A DNA stretch of 64,000 nt, from positions 1,426,001 to 1,490,000 of the forward strand of contig OZ244780.1 in assembly GCA_965219565.1 (NCBI GenBank). The letters are read 5' to 3'. Under the pieces are notes generated by a model, which was not told where the DNA came from, did no database searches, and saw only the letters and a program-made list of their open reading frames with translations. This document shows positions 16,446 through 25,100 of the stretch, piece after piece. Origin of the DNA: DAOUJI01 sp965219565 (GTDB lineage: Bacteria; Chloroflexota; Dehalococcoidia; Lucifugimonadales; JAGWBF01). The first letter of the stretch is position 1; each line of letters begins with the position of its first letter. A program made the translations under genes and the position numbers.

Positions 16446-16823
16446 AATGGTGTAGTCCCCCGCCGGACAGCGGGCGGATATTCTCCCGGTGCGGACCTCC
16501 GGGTCCTCGTCCACCTGGTACATGTAACGGTCGACGCCCAGGCCGTCTCCCTCGCAGGCATCGGCGTTAGCGTCGTTGGCATCCACCACGTCGGCGCGGA
16601 AGATGTAGTCGGTGGTGCTCCTGTCGGAGTCCTCGGTCAGGTTGCCGAAGGACATGGTGGCAGTGATGGCCATGCCCTCGGTCACGGAGGCAGAGGAGAG
16701 GGAGAGGGCCACGGAGGGCGAGGACTGAGCGTGCGCCGCGTAGGGCAACGGGACGCCGGAGAGAATGATGAGCGCGAATGCGGCCAGCGCGCCCGGGACG
16801 GCAAAGGACAGTTTGCGTATTAT
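16446..16823 (-). pseudogene. Truncated duplicate of the giant surface protein's N-terminus
   Basis: The signal peptide and first Ig-like domain (PYAAHAQSSPSVALSLSS..., DYIFRADVVDAND, GLGVDRYMYQVDEDPEVRTG, CPAGDYTI) repeat the N-terminus of the 9568-13962 gene, with near-identical DNA over about 370 bp (compare 13633-14000). Similarity ends abruptly after GDYTI at 16446. The frame then runs into unrelated sequence and into the MITE-like element, stopping at 16245. As in the full-length copy, no ATG is present before RKLSFAVPGA; ATA codons occupy the expected start (16818-16823). It is probably a dead fragment left by duplication or recombination, though a short secreted Ig-like peptide is possible. 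Confidence 0.75.
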
Positions 16824-16849
16824 GATGCTGACCTCGCTTTCGTCTGCTG

Positions 16850-16915
16850 CAAAGTTCAGTGTGATTTACAATCCTTAGTCGTCGTGACGGCATTGTGAGT
16901 CTTTTGCCGATCCGG
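16850..16915 (+). repeat. Leader cassette, copy C (orphan)
   Basis: The core GTGTGATTTACAATCC...CGTGACGGCATTGTGAGTCTTTTGCCGATCCGG matches the leaders at 5330-5395 and 20350-20410, including the TTGTGAGT word and its spacing. It is placed like the others, divergent from a surface-protein gene, here the truncated copy at 16446. No regulator gene follows it. The next gene on the right runs toward it on the minus strand. Confidence 0.55.
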
Positions 16916-16950
16916 AAATGGGCGGACAGCCCCCCTCTACGTCGTAAACA

Positions 16951-18093
16951 TCAGCCGGACTCGTCATTACGCCAGCCGGAGGCGAACGTCATCCCGTCGT
17001 AGCCGACCACCCAGACGCGTACGGACTCCGTGGTCAGCCAGGCGCCCTCTGCGGTGGCCTCGACCATATCCGTGCCGAGCAGGTCTTTGAGGTCCTTTCC
17101 CACCATTTCTTTGTCGTAGTGGTCTACGATTTTGCCGCTGCTGTCGGCTATGAACGCGAACCATTTCCCTTCAACGGTCTCGGCGCTGTTGTAGTAGTCG
17201 ATAGTCGCTGCCAGTCCTGAATAAACGCTTTCGGGGCCGGTGAAGTATGCGATGGTCGCTTCCAGTCCCGCCGAACGGAACTTGTTGACGGCGGCGAACA
17301 CCAGGGACTTGGTGAATTCGTCGGCGTTGACATACCAGCCAGAGGCGAACAGCAGCCCGTCGTGCTTCACCACCCAGGCGTTCTTGAGCTGCATGGCGCC
17401 GGTGTGGTCGGAACCGAGACTGCCGCTCTCCGGGTTCTGGTACACGTAGGACACCCATTTGCCATCCTCGGTGGCCGAGAGCATGTCCGGGCCGAAGTTG
17501 TACCCGTTGGCGTCGGTCCCGACATAGCCCTTCAGGTCAAGCCCCAGGCGCTGAGGGTCGGGATGCCCGATGACGAGGTCGTTCTCATCGACGATGAACA
17601 CGTACCACTGGCCGTCGATGCTCTCTGGGCGGTTGTAGTGGGCAAGGGTGGCGTCGAGTCCCTGGGTCTCGTACCTGCTGATGGCCTTGTCCACGAAGAA
17701 CTTGGTGTACTCGATGGGGGCCGACTTGGATGGAATCGCCGCCACTACGCCCTGCGCGATGCGCTGGACATCGGCGGAGGTCAGCCCGGGTTCCTGCTGA
17801 GGTATCTCCGCTATCGCCGTGCGGATGGCCTCTTCCACGTCGTCGGAAGTGAGTCCGGGTTCGGGCTGGGGCATGGCTGCCAATGCCGTGCGGATGGCCT
17901 CTTCCAGGTCGTCGTCGGTGAGTCCGGGTTCCAACTGGGGCGGAGCGGGCGCATCGGCCAGCTCCTCGCGCACGATCTCCTCGACCTCGGCACGGGACAA
18001 CCCCGGTTCCTCGCCTCCGCAGGCGACGAGGGGAACTAGCACAAGGAGGCACAGGAACGCCACTGCTGCTGAGTTGAACTTTCTGCGATTCAT
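16951..18093 (-). CDS. Lipoprotein with two Cache-like sensor domains
   Basis: Residues 1-25 are a lipoprotein signal (MNRRKFNSAAVAFLCLLVLV, lipobox LVAC). Three repeats built on EPGLTxxDxEEAIRxAxAxxP follow (about residues 30-125) and probably form a helical stalk. Two related Cache/PAS-like modules come next. The first has YNRPESIDGQWYVFIVDEND, IGHPDPQRLGLDLKGYVGTD, DGKWVSYVYQNPESG and WVVKHDGLLFASGWY; the second has YNSAETVEGKWFAFIADSSG, YDKEMVGKDLKDLLGTD and WVVGYDGMTFASGW. Cache domains bind small ligands outside the membrane, so this is probably a ligand-binding lipoprotein without its own signalling output. I chose the ATG at 18093, which has GAGAGG upstream; a GTG four codons earlier is the alternative. 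Confidence 0.85.
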   Translation of the reverse strand: MNRRKFNSAAVAFLCLLVLVPLVACGGEEPGLSRAEVEEIVREELADAPAPPQLEPGLTDDDLEEAIRTALAAMPQPEPGLTSDDVEEAIRTAIAEIPQQEPGLTSADVQRIAQGVVAAIPSKSAPIEYTKFFVDKAISRYETQGLDATLAHYNRPESIDGQWYVFIVDENDLVIGHPDPQRLGLDLKGYVGTDANGYNFGPDMLSATEDGKWVSYVYQNPESGSLGSDHTGAMQLKNAWVVKHDGLLFASGWYVNADEFTKSLVFAAVNKFRSAGLEATIAYFTGPESVYSGLAATIDYYNSAETVEGKWFAFIADSSGKIVDHYDKEMVGKDLKDLLGTDMVEATAEGAWLTTESVRVWVVGYDGMTFASGWRNDESG

Positions 18094-18190
18094 AGCGCCT
18101 CTCACTTGTCGCCATTGTCGCCGTGAACGATACCTCGATTTGGGCCGTCGTCCCTTCCTTACCCGTTATTTTTCCCGGCGGGTGTGCGGG

Positions 18191-20146
18191 TTACAGGCCG
18201 CCGGGGGCTGACACCTGATGTCCGGTATCGGCTGGGACGGCGTCGTGCGTTAGCGTCGCATCGTTCCCAGCGGCGTCCTGGATCGCCCCGCCGTTGAGGT
18301 TCAGCTTGTTCGCGCCGATAGCGATGCCGTCGGCGTCCACGTCGCCGACGGCTACCGTGTAGCTGAAGACGACAATCTCGCCATAGGTCTTGTAGTAGGA
18401 GGCAGTCTTTGCCGCGCCGCCCAAGTCCAGCTCTAGCTGAGGCGTTCCGATGACGGTCACGTCCTCGCTGAAGGTCACCGTCGCCATGATTACGTCGCCG
18501 AGGGCGTAGGTGTAATCGGCGCCTGGATCGGAGTCCATTTCGACGGAGGACACGCTGGGCCTGACGCCGTCGACCTTGTGGCCCGCGGCGTTATCTAGGC
18601 CGGGATACTTGTGGTCAACCCGGGGGGTGGCGTTGGCGCTGGAGATGAATTGCTTCCCCGGGCCGAAGCCGTAGTCGTCGCTTCCGGGTACGACGCTGAG
18701 GCCGTCCGTGTCCCTGTCTCCCTCTTGGACCGTGTAGCGGAACACCACGGTATCGGTGAAGGTGCCGCTGTCGTACCGCGCCTCTCTGATGCCGGAGTCT
18801 CCGGGCGTCGGGGAGCCGACTTGAAGGCGGATACGGTGGCCGGTCCACTGGATGCTCACCTCGTCATTGAACTGGAGCGCAACTGTGATAACCTCGCCAA
18901 TGCCGTAGGTGTCGCCCTCCTCGGGGTTGGACGTAATCCGGACGGCCTTGACGTAGTCCCGGCCGTCCACCTTGTGGCCGGCGAGGTCGGGCTGGTCCTC
19001 ATAGTACTCCCAGGCCGGGATGTCCCTGTCCTCAATGTCTCCCTTTATGGATCCGTGGAGGAGGACTATGCCGCCGATGCTCACGCCGTTGTGGTCCATG
19101 TCGCCCTTGGTAACCTCGTAGCGGAAAACCACCTCTCTGCCAACGGTGAGGTCGGCGTCAGCGACCCTGTACTGGTAGCCCACGTTGTCATCGAGCTTGA
19201 GGCGGAGGCCGGGGTTGCCTTCCACCCGCACCGGGCTGGAGAAGGTCGCCTCGACAGAGATTATCTCGCCTTCGCGGTAGAGGGTGCCGTTCCTGGGCTG
19301 GGAGACGATCTGCATGTCGGTGACGAAGGGGGTCGGGAAGCCGTCTATCTTGTGGTCGGGTTGGTCGGTAATGCCATCGTACCAGGGATAGGCTGGCACA
19401 TCGGTGCCCTTGCCCACGATATTGGCGTTGCCTCCAAAGCCGTGCTGCCGACCGTTCCGGTCAACGTAGCCGTTGTGGACACTGACGCCGTTTTCATCCA
19501 GGTCTTCGGGCTTGACCACGTAACCGAACACGAGGGTATCGGTGCCGGAGCCGCGCTGGTACCACGCGCCATCCCAGCGGTCGCCGATGTATACACCAAT
19601 GAGGGCGCTGCCCCTGACCTCTACCTCGGCGTTGAAGGTGGCGGCGAACTCGATGGTCTCGCCCGGCCCATAGGTGTCCCGGGAGAGGGGTTTGGACACC
19701 ATCTCGATGCCCGTGATCTGCGGGTCGTCGTCTATGATGGTAACAGGGCACTCCCGGAGAACATAACCACTCCACCAATTGACCCAGAACGTCTCGTCGC
19801 CCTCAGGTATGTCGTCTTCGAGGGTTTCAATGTCGAAATAGCCTGGAGAACTGTAGAACCGGAACCGGGTTTTGAAATGCTTGACGAAATCGACCCTGCT
19901 CTTGGCCGTATTGCTATAGGTGTAGATCCACTCGTCGTAATATTCGTCATTGCCGAAGTTAGCTCCCACGCCAACCGTGCCAGACTCTCCCTCGATGATG
20001 GGCGCAGGGCAGCTGTGGACCCAACTGCCTCCAGCAGCCAAAGCCGTGGGCGAGTCATGGACCGCGATCAGCCCAATAATCCCGATGAGGGCCGCAACCG
20101 TAAGCATCCGTACCGGCCACCCGAAAATTCCGGTGCTCATCGTCAT
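18191..20146 (-). CDS. Secreted beta-sandwich repeat protein (SwmB/Ig-like repeats)
   Basis: About 651 residues with a signal peptide (WPVRMLTVAALIGIIGLIAV... PTALAAGG). A Calx-beta-like opening segment (about residues 30-140, with DDIPEGDETFWVNWW) precedes four repeats of about 120 residues. The repeats carry motifs such as YALGDVIMATVTFSEDVTV, PQLELDLGG, VVFSYTVAVGDVDADGI, NGGAIQDAAGN and HKVDG, found in bacterial SwmB/Ig-like surface proteins. There is no enzymatic motif and no anchor; the likely role is surface structure or adhesion. I prefer the ATG at 20146, placed 6 nt after AGGAGG, over the upstream ATG at 20167. It is divergent from the single-chain regulator at 20516 across leader copy B. 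Confidence 0.82.
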   Translation of the reverse strand: MTMSTGIFGWPVRMLTVAALIGIIGLIAVHDSPTALAAGGSWVHSCPAPIIEGESGTVGVGANFGNDEYYDEWIYTYSNTAKSRVDFVKHFKTRFRFYSSPGYFDIETLEDDIPEGDETFWVNWWSGYVLRECPVTIIDDDPQITGIEMVSKPLSRDTYGPGETIEFAATFNAEVEVRGSALIGVYIGDRWDGAWYQRGSGTDTLVFGYVVKPEDLDENGVSVHNGYVDRNGRQHGFGGNANIVGKGTDVPAYPWYDGITDQPDHKIDGFPTPFVTDMQIVSQPRNGTLYREGEIISVEATFSSPVRVEGNPGLRLKLDDNVGYQYRVADADLTVGREVVFRYEVTKGDMDHNGVSIGGIVLLHGSIKGDIEDRDIPAWEYYEDQPDLAGHKVDGRDYVKAVRITSNPEEGDTYGIGEVITVALQFNDEVSIQWTGHRIRLQVGSPTPGDSGIREARYDSGTFTDTVVFRYTVQEGDRDTDGLSVVPGSDDYGFGPGKQFISSANATPRVDHKYPGLDNAAGHKVDGVRPSVSSVEMDSDPGADYTYALGDVIMATVTFSEDVTVIGTPQLELDLGGAAKTASYYKTYGEIVVFSYTVAVGDVDADGIAIGANKLNLNGGAIQDAAGNDATLTHDAVPADTGHQVSAPGGL

Positions 20147-20265
20147 TTCATCCCTCCTAGTCTCCATCGTTCACGCAGCCGGAGCGTTACGTCTCCTACC
20201 TTGAGGCTGTCCGAATTTTGCAGCACGCCTTGCTCCCAGTACGGTCTGGGGCCGCACCAGACCTC

Positions 20266-20515
20266 CCCCACCCCTCTAACGGGCAGACATAGACCAAGCG
20301 CAACTGCGCTATGGCCCAGCATGCATTGTAAACTGCTTATGTGAGATTAGCGTGATTGTCAATCCTTATTTCCGTGATGCTATTGTGAGTATTTCGCCCG
20401 GCTGGTACAATTGAGGCCGGCTGGCCGAGGGCGTCTCGAAGCCGGTCTCCGCATCCGGCCGGGCGCGTGACGACGTGGAGCTCAGGGCGTCCGCAGTACG
20501 GGTTAGGGAGGGACG
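20266..20515 (+). promoter_or_regulatory. Leader cassette, copy B, upstream of the hybrid kinase gene
   Basis: Shares CCCCTCTAACGGGCAG, GCCCAGCATG, CATTGTAAAC, CTATTGTGAGTATTT, GGTACAAT and GGGCGTCCGCAGTACGG with copy A at 5256-5442, with an insertion of about 60 bp before the last block. It ends in GGGAGGGAC before the ATG at 20516. Conservation outside any reading frame suggests promoter and operator function for the regulator and perhaps for the divergent surface-protein gene. 20147-20265 shows nothing further. Confidence 0.6.
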
Positions 20516-22903
20516 ATGAAGGAAGCCGACGAGCACCGGCGGGAGATGGAGGCGCTGCGGGAGCGGCTGACCCGGTTGAGCGAGGCCAGCCTCCGCGTCA
20601 ACGAGAGCCTGGACCCGGACACGGTGCTGCAAGAGGTCATGGACAGCGCCCGGTCGTTGACCGACGCCCGGTTCGGCGGGATTACGACCTTCGACGAATC
20701 GGGCCGGCTGCTGGAGTTCATCACCTTCGGTCTGCCTCTCGAAGAGCAGCAGCGGATGTTGGACCTGCTGGAGGGTCCGGCGCTCTTCGAGTACTTCAGC
20801 TCGATTCAAGGCTCCCTGAGATTCGGGGACGTCGCCAGCCGAATGAGGTCGTTGGGCTTTCCCGACCTGCCGATCAAGACCCTGCTGGGAGCGCCGATGC
20901 GTCACCGGGGCGAGCACGTCGGCAATCTCTACGTGGCCGAGAAGGAAGGCGGCCGGGAGTTCACCCGGGAAGATGAAGAGACGCTGGTGATGTTCGCCTC
21001 CCAGGCGACGATGGTCGTGGTCAACGCCCGCAGGCACCGGGACGAACAGCGGGCGAGGGCCGACCTGGAGGCCCTGATCAACATCTCGCCGGTGGGCGTC
21101 CTGGTGTTCGACGCCACCACCGGGGCCTTGGCGTCGCTGAACCGGGAGGCGAGAAGGATCTTCAACGACCTGCATACGCCGGGCCGCCCTCTGGAGCAGC
21201 TCCTGGGCGTGCTGACCTTCCGGCGGGCCGACGGGCGGGAGATTTCCCTGGAGGAGTTCCCCCTGGCGCAGGCGCTGAGCACCGGTGAGACGGTGCGGGC
21301 CGAGGAGATCGTCATCCAGATCCCCGACGGGCGGAGCGTCACCACCCTGGTCAACGCCACGCCCATCTACTCGGAGGAGGGTCGGGGCGAGTCCGTGGTC
21401 GTGACCCTACAGGACATGACGCCCCTGGAGGACCTGGAGCGGCTGCGGGCCGAGTTCCTGGGCATGGTGAGCCACGAGCTGCAAACGCCCCTGGCTTCCA
21501 TACGGGGCTCGGCAGCCACCCTGCTGGACGACGAGCCCGACCTGGACCCCGCCGAGATGCGCCAGTTCCACCGGATCATCGAACGGGAGGCCAGCCGGAT
21601 GCGCGGCCTGATCAGCGACCTGCTGGACGTGGCGCGCATCGAGACGGGCACGCTGCCCGTCGCTCCCGGACCGGCGGAGGTGGCCGTCCTGGTGGACGAG
21701 GCCAGGAACGCTTTCCTGAGCGCAGGGGGCGGGAACAACCTCCTCATCGACCTGCCGCCGGACCTGCCCTGGGTCATGGCGGACCGGCGGCGCATCGTCC
21801 AGGTCCTGGGCAACCTCCTCTCCAACGCCGCCCGGTACTCGCCGGAGTCGTCCTCCATCCGGGTGACCGCCGTGCGGGAGGACTTCCACGTCGCGGTCTC
21901 CGTCGCGGACGAGGGCAGAGGCGTGTCGGCCGAGCGCCTGCCCCACCTTTTCCGGAAGTTCTCCCGGAGCGGCGACGAGGACCTGGGGCGCGGTCTTGGG
22001 GGGTCGGGGCTGGGCCTGGCCATCTGCAAGGGGATCGTGGAGGCCCACGGGGGCCGCATCTGGGCCGAGAGCGACGGAGAAGGTCTGGGGGCGCGGTTCA
22101 CCTTCACGATTCCGGTGGTGGTGGAGGCCGGGATTGACGCCGCAGCCGGACCCGCCCGGCGCTCCGCCCCCTCGCGGCGGTCGGAGCGTGGGCGGAAGCG
22201 CATTCTCGTCGTGGACGACGACCCCCAGGCGCTTAGGTACGTCCGCGACGCCCTCTCCAAGCTGGGCTACGCGCCGATAGTGACCGCCGACCCGGACGCG
22301 GTGGGACGCCTCCTGGAGGAGGAGAAGCCCCACCTGGTGCTGCTCGACCTGATGCTACCGGGGACCGACGGGATCGAGCTGATTAAGGGCATTTTCGATA
22401 TTGCCGACGTGCCGGTCATCTTCCTGTCGGTGTACGGCCAGGACGATGTCATCGCCAGAGCCTTCGACATGGGGGCCGCCGACTATGTGGTCAAGCCCTT
22501 CTCTCCGACGGAGCTGGCGGCGAGGATCAGGGCGGCCCTGCGCCGGCGGGGGGCCGCCACCCGGCCCGAACCGACGGGACCCTATCTGCTGGGCGACCTG
22601 ACCATCGACTACGCCGAACGCAGGGTGAGCGTTGCCGGTCGTCCGGTCCGGTTGACCGCCATCGAGCACCAGCTGCTCGTCGAGCTTTCGGTCCACGCCG
22701 GTCTGGTATTGACCCACGACCATCTGCTGCAACGGGTCTGGGGCCTGGGAAGCTCCGGCGACTCGCGGCCGGTGCGCACCGCCGTAAAGAACCTCCGCCG
22801 CAAGCTGGGCGACGACGCGGGCAGCCCCAAGTACATCTTTACCGAGCCGCGCGTCGGCTACCGCATGGCGAAAGGCGAGGGGCTGGGGCAGGAGGAGGGG
22901 TGA
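20516..22903 (+). CDS. Single-chain GAF-PAS histidine kinase fused to OmpR-type response regulator
   Basis: 795 residues. Residues 1-38 are a charged coiled coil; a GAF domain spans about 40-175 (FGGITTFDESGRLLEF, LGAPMRHRGEHVGNLYVAEK). A PAS domain spans about 185-300, with HisKA at about 305-370 (FLGMVSHELQTPLASIRGSA). The HATPase domain has NLLSNAARYSPES, DEGRGVSAERLPHLFRKF and GGSGLGLAICKGIVEAHGG. After a basic linker a receiver begins near 560 (ILVVDDDPQALRYVRDAL, LVLLDLMLPGTDGIELI, DYVVKPFSPTEL). A winged helix ends the chain (LTAIEHQLLVELSVHAG, VRTAVKNLRRKLGDD, IFTEPRVGYRMAKG). There are no membrane segments, so the sensor is cytoplasmic. Kinase and DNA-binding output on one chain are less common than separate partners. 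Its N-terminus is duplicated at 5443 and its C-terminal tail at 24867. Confidence 0.93.
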   Translation: MKEADEHRREMEALRERLTRLSEASLRVNESLDPDTVLQEVMDSARSLTDARFGGITTFDESGRLLEFITFGLPLEEQQRMLDLLEGPALFEYFSSIQGSLRFGDVASRMRSLGFPDLPIKTLLGAPMRHRGEHVGNLYVAEKEGGREFTREDEETLVMFASQATMVVVNARRHRDEQRARADLEALINISPVGVLVFDATTGALASLNREARRIFNDLHTPGRPLEQLLGVLTFRRADGREISLEEFPLAQALSTGETVRAEEIVIQIPDGRSVTTLVNATPIYSEEGRGESVVVTLQDMTPLEDLERLRAEFLGMVSHELQTPLASIRGSAATLLDDEPDLDPAEMRQFHRIIEREASRMRGLISDLLDVARIETGTLPVAPGPAEVAVLVDEARNAFLSAGGGNNLLIDLPPDLPWVMADRRRIVQVLGNLLSNAARYSPESSSIRVTAVREDFHVAVSVADEGRGVSAERLPHLFRKFSRSGDEDLGRGLGGSGLGLAICKGIVEAHGGRIWAESDGEGLGARFTFTIPVVVEAGIDAAAGPARRSAPSRRSERGRKRILVVDDDPQALRYVRDALSKLGYAPIVTADPDAVGRLLEEEKPHLVLLDLMLPGTDGIELIKGIFDIADVPVIFLSVYGQDDVIARAFDMGAADYVVKPFSPTELAARIRAALRRRGAATRPEPTGPYLLGDLTIDYAERRVSVAGRPVRLTAIEHQLLVELSVHAGLVLTHDHLLQRVWGLGSSGDSRPVRTAVKNLRRKLGDDAGSPKYIFTEPRVGYRMAKGEGLGQEEG

Positions 22904-23217
22904 ACGTCGGGGAGCACACTGCCACGGCAGACGTGGGACTACCGTGCACAGGACCCGTCCAACCCTCAGTTTTGTCCAGAGGCTTACTTTATGTGCAATG
23001 CCGAGGTGATGAAAGTGCCGATAGCTATGGGTTGCCCCTCTTCGAGGGCGGTCTTACCGCGAATGTTGCGTGCTCCTGTCCTGTTTCACCATAATGGCAG
23101 AGCCAAGGGCCCTTGTAGGCCCACAATCCTCCCGGCCACTTCTCGAAGATGGCACTGCCCACCGTCAAAACAGGCCCAGTTGGCATCGGAGAACTGCTCT
23201 CTCCTGGGGAAACCATC
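22904..23217. other. Intergenic stretch after the hybrid kinase gene
   Basis: No convincing gene, hairpin or repeat was seen. Short open frames here lack ribosome-binding sites and protein-like composition. It begins the segment bounded by the two copies of the kinase tail (22831-22903 and 24867-24932). Confidence 0.4.
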
Positions 23218-23514
23218 ATGAAGATACTTCGGTCCACTTTACTCACAAGAGTAGCGCTATATGGCGGCTTGATGGTCCTTGCCGCCTCCTTATGGGCATG
23301 GGCCATTGGCGCTAACGTATTGTATGGAGTCGTTTCTGGTGTTGTTCTGGGACTGGGGGCCGCCATCTACTTGGACGAGTCCTTCAACGAATCGCACGAC
23401 ACGGGAGGTTTTGAGTCCCTGACTGCATTCTTGGCCGGGGGCATGATTGTGCTGCTGCTGATAGCCCTGTGCATCATTGCCGAGATAGTTGGCATTGTTC
23501 GGCGGGTGCTCTGA
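23218..23514 (+). CDS. Small three-helix membrane protein
   Basis: A 98-residue protein starting at the ATG after GGGGAAACCATC. It has hydrophobic segments at about residues 10-30 (VALYGGLMVLAASLWAWAIG), 33-50 (NVLYGVVSGVVLGLGAAIYL) and 68-95 (LTAFLAGGMIVLLLIALCII). A short acidic loop (DESFNESHDTGGFES) separates the second and third. I do not recognise a family. It lies in the segment between the two copies of the regulator tail, so it may have arrived together with the nuclease-like gene that follows. Confidence 0.6.
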   Translation: MKILRSTLLTRVALYGGLMVLAASLWAWAIGANVLYGVVSGVVLGLGAAIYLDESFNESHDTGGFESLTAFLAGGMIVLLLIALCIIAEIVGIVRRVL

Positions 23515-23679
23515 CCCGATGATCACATTACGCCATTCTAACGGCTGTGCTGTGGGTAACAGGGTCTGGATGCGTGGCCCCAGGTGATGAGATTTGACCA
23601 CTTGAGATACAACGCCTCGTGACGACGGCCACTGCGAAAGGATGGGCACGGGGACGGTTCAATAGGAAAGGAGCGCAAC

Positions 23680-24846
23680 GTGGCAAAGCAATTTACTTCA
23701 GCCGAATGGAAGCCCATAAGGGCCAGACTGGAAGAAGACCCGCAGCGGTACGGCCTGCCACAGAGGGAGTACGGCTCGGTTCTACTGGGGTCGTTCAACG
23801 TACGCAAGTTGGGATCGTCCCGGAGCCGCAGCCCCGACACCTGGGAGTTCCTGGCGGATGTATGCCGCACCTTCGACCTGCTGGCGGTCCAGGAGATCAT
23901 GGACGACCTAAGCGGCCTGCGGCGGTTGATGTCCCTGCTTGGACCGGAGTTCAGCCTGGTGGTCTCGGACCTGACCGGAGTGTTCCCTGGCGAGCCGGGA
24001 CTGGGTGAGCGACTTGGATTCATCTACCGATGGAATACGGTGGAGCGGATGGAGGTGTCCAGCGATGTCACCTTCGACCGTACCAAGATCATCGACTCCA
24101 TTGCCGACAACTACGAGGCGTTCGTCGGCGACCTGGGACCTTACGCAGAGAAGCTAGCTGACTACCGGTCGGGAAGTCGCAGGACCAAGCCCAGGCTCAA
24201 GCTGAGTGTCTTCCTGTCCTTCATCCGCCAGCCCTTCTGTGTTGCATTCCGCATACCCGGGCATCCAGGCACTCGGCCGTATGAGTTCATGGCCGTCAAC
24301 GCCCATCTGTACTTTGGGAACTACATCGACGATCGGCGCCAGGAGTTCAATGCTCTGGTCGATTGGATTATGAGCCGGTTCAAGACCCAGAGCCATGCCT
24401 ACTACCCCAACTTCATCCTGATGGGCGACCTCAACTTGGACTACGATAATCCCGCCAGGGACCGGACGAGGATAGAGCAGCGCATCAAGTCGCTGAACGG
24501 CGATCTGGATGGGGCCAACGTCAATTTCCCCTTCCTCGATGTCCACCCGGACCGCGAGGAGGTTTTCCGGACCAACGCCAGAATGTCGGAGACCTTTGAT
24601 CAGATCGGCCTGTTCAACCGCGACCTGCGTCTGCCGACGTACATGGACAACGCGACGATGGGCACCGAATTGCGAGGACCGGACTACGGGGTGTTTGAAT
24701 TCGGCAACCTCTTCAGCGAGGCGATACTGGATCGTCCCTACCTGGAAATTCCGTCCGCTGAAAGATCGAACTTCACGGCCAGGTTCGAGCATAAGGTGAG
24801 CGACCACATGCCTCTGTGGGTCCGACTGCCGCTCCCGGTGGATTGA
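23680..24846 (+). CDS. Endonuclease/exonuclease/phosphatase (EEP) family protein
   Basis: A 388-residue protein with the signature order of the EEP (DNase I-like) superfamily: LGSFNVRKLG (Asn), LLAVQEIMDD (Glu metal ligand), GERLGFIYR, MAVNAHLYFGN (His), LMGDLNLDYD (Asp and Asn) and SDHMPLWVRLP (terminal Asp-His). This gives a complete set of catalytic residues, so an active metal-dependent phosphodiesterase is likely. The substrate (DNA, RNA, phospholipid or inositol phosphate) cannot be told from sequence. No signal peptide is seen, so it should be cytoplasmic. The ATG follows AGGAGCGCAAC. It is flanked by duplicated fragments of the hybrid kinase gene. Confidence 0.88.
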   Translation: MAKQFTSAEWKPIRARLEEDPQRYGLPQREYGSVLLGSFNVRKLGSSRSRSPDTWEFLADVCRTFDLLAVQEIMDDLSGLRRLMSLLGPEFSLVVSDLTGVFPGEPGLGERLGFIYRWNTVERMEVSSDVTFDRTKIIDSIADNYEAFVGDLGPYAEKLADYRSGSRRTKPRLKLSVFLSFIRQPFCVAFRIPGHPGTRPYEFMAVNAHLYFGNYIDDRRQEFNALVDWIMSRFKTQSHAYYPNFILMGDLNLDYDNPARDRTRIEQRIKSLNGDLDGANVNFPFLDVHPDREEVFRTNARMSETFDQIGLFNRDLRLPTYMDNATMGTELRGPDYGVFEFGNLFSEAILDRPYLEIPSAERSNFTARFEHKVSDHMPLWVRLPLPVD

Positions 24847-24866
24847 AGTCTCCCTATTACCCCTCC

Positions 24867-24932
24867 TACATCTTCACCGAGCCTCGCGTCGGCTACCGGA
24901 TGAAGAGGGGCAAGGGACGGGAGGCATCGTAG
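24867..24932 (+). pseudogene. Fragment of a winged-helix regulator C-terminus
   Basis: The frame reads YIFTEPRVGYRMKRGKGREAS and a TAG stop, matching the end of the hybrid regulator at 22831-22903 (YIFTEPRVGYRMAKGEG...). Nothing upstream of it continues the domain, because the EEP gene ends at 24846. It is therefore a remnant of a second copy of the regulator gene, truncated by insertion or recombination. Confidence 0.7.
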
Positions 24933-25100
24933 GCTTCGGCGCTCCTCGAAACCCTGTATCGCTCTTGCGTCCAGTTGTGGAGGGAGGCCGGCGGTGGTGC
25001 TATGCTGCCGGTGGTGGCGCCTGCAACGCGGGCGCAGGAAGGTCTCGTCGCGCTGCTGAATGAGGACCGTTGACGGCGTACGGACGAAGGAGGTGGGACT

